Below are positions 33,914-35,016 of a DNA stretch of 35,016 nucleotides, piece by piece. Source of the stretch: Bacteroidetes bacterium MED-G13 (GTDB taxonomy: Bacteria; Bacteroidota; Bacteroidia; Flavobacteriales; Flavobacteriaceae); assembly GCA_002457735.1 (NCBI GenBank), contig NTKO01000012.1, positions 1-35,016 on the forward strand, written 5' to 3'. Below the pieces are notes generated by a model. The model did no database searches, was not told the DNA's origin, and saw nothing but the letters and a program-made list of their open reading frames with translations. Positions within the stretch are counted from its first letter, which is position 1; the number at the start of each line of letters is the position of its first letter. The position numbers and the translations under genes are program-made.

Positions 33914-34443
33914 TGCAATCAAGAGCAGCTATTAGATATGCAAGAGCAATTTATGAAATTGCAGACGAGGAAAAACTTATTGAAGAGGTTTTTAACGATA
34001 TGATTAGAATTAATAAGTTGAATCGTGACTCATTTGATTTTAAAAATTTATTGTCAAATTCTATTATAGATAATATTGATAAGAAAAAAGCAATTTTATC
34101 TTTAATAGAGAAAAATAATTCAATAACTGAAAAACTTTTAGATCTTTTGATTTATAATAAGAGGGTTGCAATTATAAGTGATATTGCAAGTAGTTTTATA
34201 CAGTTGTATAACAAACATAACAATATTAAGGAAGCATTTGTAATAACTGCTTCTCCAATTGACAAAAATCTTGAGAATCAGATTTTGTCTCAGATTAAAA
34301 TTCCTGAAGCAAAGTCAATTACCCTGACAAATCTTGTAGATTCAAGTATTATTGGGGGATTTATAATTCGATATGATGGCAAGGAATATAATGCTAGTAT
34401 CAAACAGAACTTACAAAACTTGAAAACAGAACTTACAAATTAA
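33913..34443 (+). CDS. atpH: F0F1 ATP synthase subunit delta
   Basis: A 176-aa protein with the OSCP/delta fold: N-terminal helical domain beginning SRAAIRYARAIYEIA, and the C-terminal signature VDSSIIGGFIIRYDGKEYNASI before a short terminal helix. It caps F1 and binds subunit b. A 16-base direct repeat (34402-34417 and 34424-34439) lies at the 3' end and is read in two different frames; the C-terminal length still agrees with the family. The atpA ATG follows after six bases. Confidence 0.93.
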   Translation: MQSRAAIRYARAIYEIADEEKLIEEVFNDMIRINKLNRDSFDFKNLLSNSIIDNIDKKKAILSLIEKNNSITEKLLDLLIYNKRVAIISDIASSFIQLYNKHNNIKEAFVITASPIDKNLENQILSQIKIPEAKSITLTNLVDSSIIGGFIIRYDGKEYNASIKQNLQNLKTELTN

Positions 34444-34449
34444 AAAATT

Positions 34450-35016
34450 ATGTCAGAAGTGAATCCAGCTGAGGTTTCAGCTATATTAAAAAAACAACTT
34501 AAAGATTTTGACTCCTCCTCTTCTTTAAATGAAATAGGCAGTGTTTTAACTGTTGGAGATGGTATCGCAAGAGCATATGGGCTCACAAATGCTCAGTATG
34601 GTGAGCTTGTTGAGTTTTCTAACGGCACACAAGGAATTGTATTGAATCTTGAAGAGGATAATGTTGGTATTGTACTACTTGGATCATCTACTGACATAAA
34701 AGAAGGTGATACTGTGAAAAGAACATCTACAATTGCTTCAGTTAAAGTAGGCGAAGGCATTGTAGGAAGAGTAGTTGATACTCTTGGAAACCCTATAGAT
34801 GGGAAAGGGGAATTAAAAGGGGAATTATTTGAAATGCCTTTGGAGAGAAAAGCACCAGGTGTAATTTTTAGACAACCAGTTAATGAGCCTTTACAAACTG
34901 GTATAAAATCAGTTGATGCGATGATCCCAATTGGTAGAGGTCAAAGAGAGCTTGTAATTGGTGATCGTCAGACAGGAAAAACTACTGTTTGTATTGATAC
35001 AATTTTAAATCAGAAA
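34450..35016 (+). CDS. atpA: F0F1 ATP synthase subunit alpha (partial, 5' end)
   Basis: The first 189 codons of the F1 alpha subunit are present, and the frame runs off the right edge. Seen are the N-terminal helix that binds delta ([12 protein letters not shown]), the beta-barrel start ([16 protein letters not shown]), [20 protein letters not shown], and the P-loop GDRQTGKT (171-178) that binds non-catalytic nucleotide. ATG 34450 is chosen because it gives the usual [13 protein letters not shown]-type beginning. It is the fifth gene of the operon. Confidence 0.97.
   Translation, partial: MSEVNPAEVSAILKKQLKDFDSSSSLNEIGSVLTVGDGIARAYGLTNAQYGELVEFSNGTQGIVLNLEEDNVGIVLLGSSTDIKEGDTVKRTSTIASVKVGEGIVGRVVDTLGNPIDGKGELKGELFEMPLERKAPGVIFRQPVNEPLQTGIKSVDAMIPIGRGQRELVIGDRQTGKTTVCIDTILNQK

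Overview
This window looks like the chromosome of a low-GC, tightly packed member of the Bacteroidota, most likely a marine Flavobacteriia-type bacterium. The lineage call rests on the gene set: a SprE-like gliding/type IX secretion lipoprotein, DUF2807 and DUF4837 proteins, a bacterial GH3 protein, a DUF6341-like small protein beside purD, and an atpB with a long exported N-terminus. It is also supported by several promoters of the Bacteroidota type (TAnnTTTG at -7, TTTG or TTG at -33) and the near absence of Shine-Dalgarno sequences. No mobile element, CRISPR array or rRNA was seen. No stretch over 300 bases lacks a gene; the longest gaps are about 120-240 bases.

Layout. 1-2.2 kb: the 3' end of rnr (RNase R), a DUF2807 protein, a LysE-type exporter and an NTF2-like lipoprotein, closed by a strong hairpin terminator, then tRNA-Cys(GCA) on the other strand. 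2.2-7.3 kb: translation and housekeeping genes (folB, glnS, an SPFH/paraslipin protein, gltX, ybeY). 7.3-10.1 kb: mnmG and a SAM methyltransferase, with two parS-like palindromes flanking mnmG. 10.1-15.5 kb: a lipid kinase and the DNA polymerase III delta' subunit on the minus strand, divergent from pgk, a MltD-like transglycosylase and a DUF4837 lipoprotein, then tatA convergent. 15.6-18 kb: an M23 peptidase and a GH3 protein. 18.0-26.4 kb: a surface polysaccharide locus (Wzz-like protein, Wzx flippase, pyruvyl transferase, two polytopic polymerase/ligase candidates, GT4 glycosyltransferase, polyprenyl-phosphate sugar-1-phosphate transferase). 26.4-28.4 kb: purD, a DUF6341-like protein, a doubtful 51-aa ORF and a standalone [2Fe-2S] ferredoxin. 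28.5-35 kb: sprE, bactofilin, atpZ and a small membrane protein in a chain of overlapping genes, then the ATP synthase operon atpB-E-F-H-A, with atpA cut by the window end.

How the genes fit together. Most of the window is core metabolism (tRNA charging and modification, glycolysis, purine and folate synthesis, oxidative phosphorylation) mixed with cell-envelope functions (lipoproteins, peptidoglycan enzymes, Tat export, polysaccharide assembly, gliding/T9SS). The most variable part is the polysaccharide locus. The most unusual DNA-level signal is the parS-like pair: one copy lies at the expected transcription start of mnmG and the other covers the translation start of the methyltransferase gene.

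All functional names come from reading translated sequence and recalling families; no database search was run.
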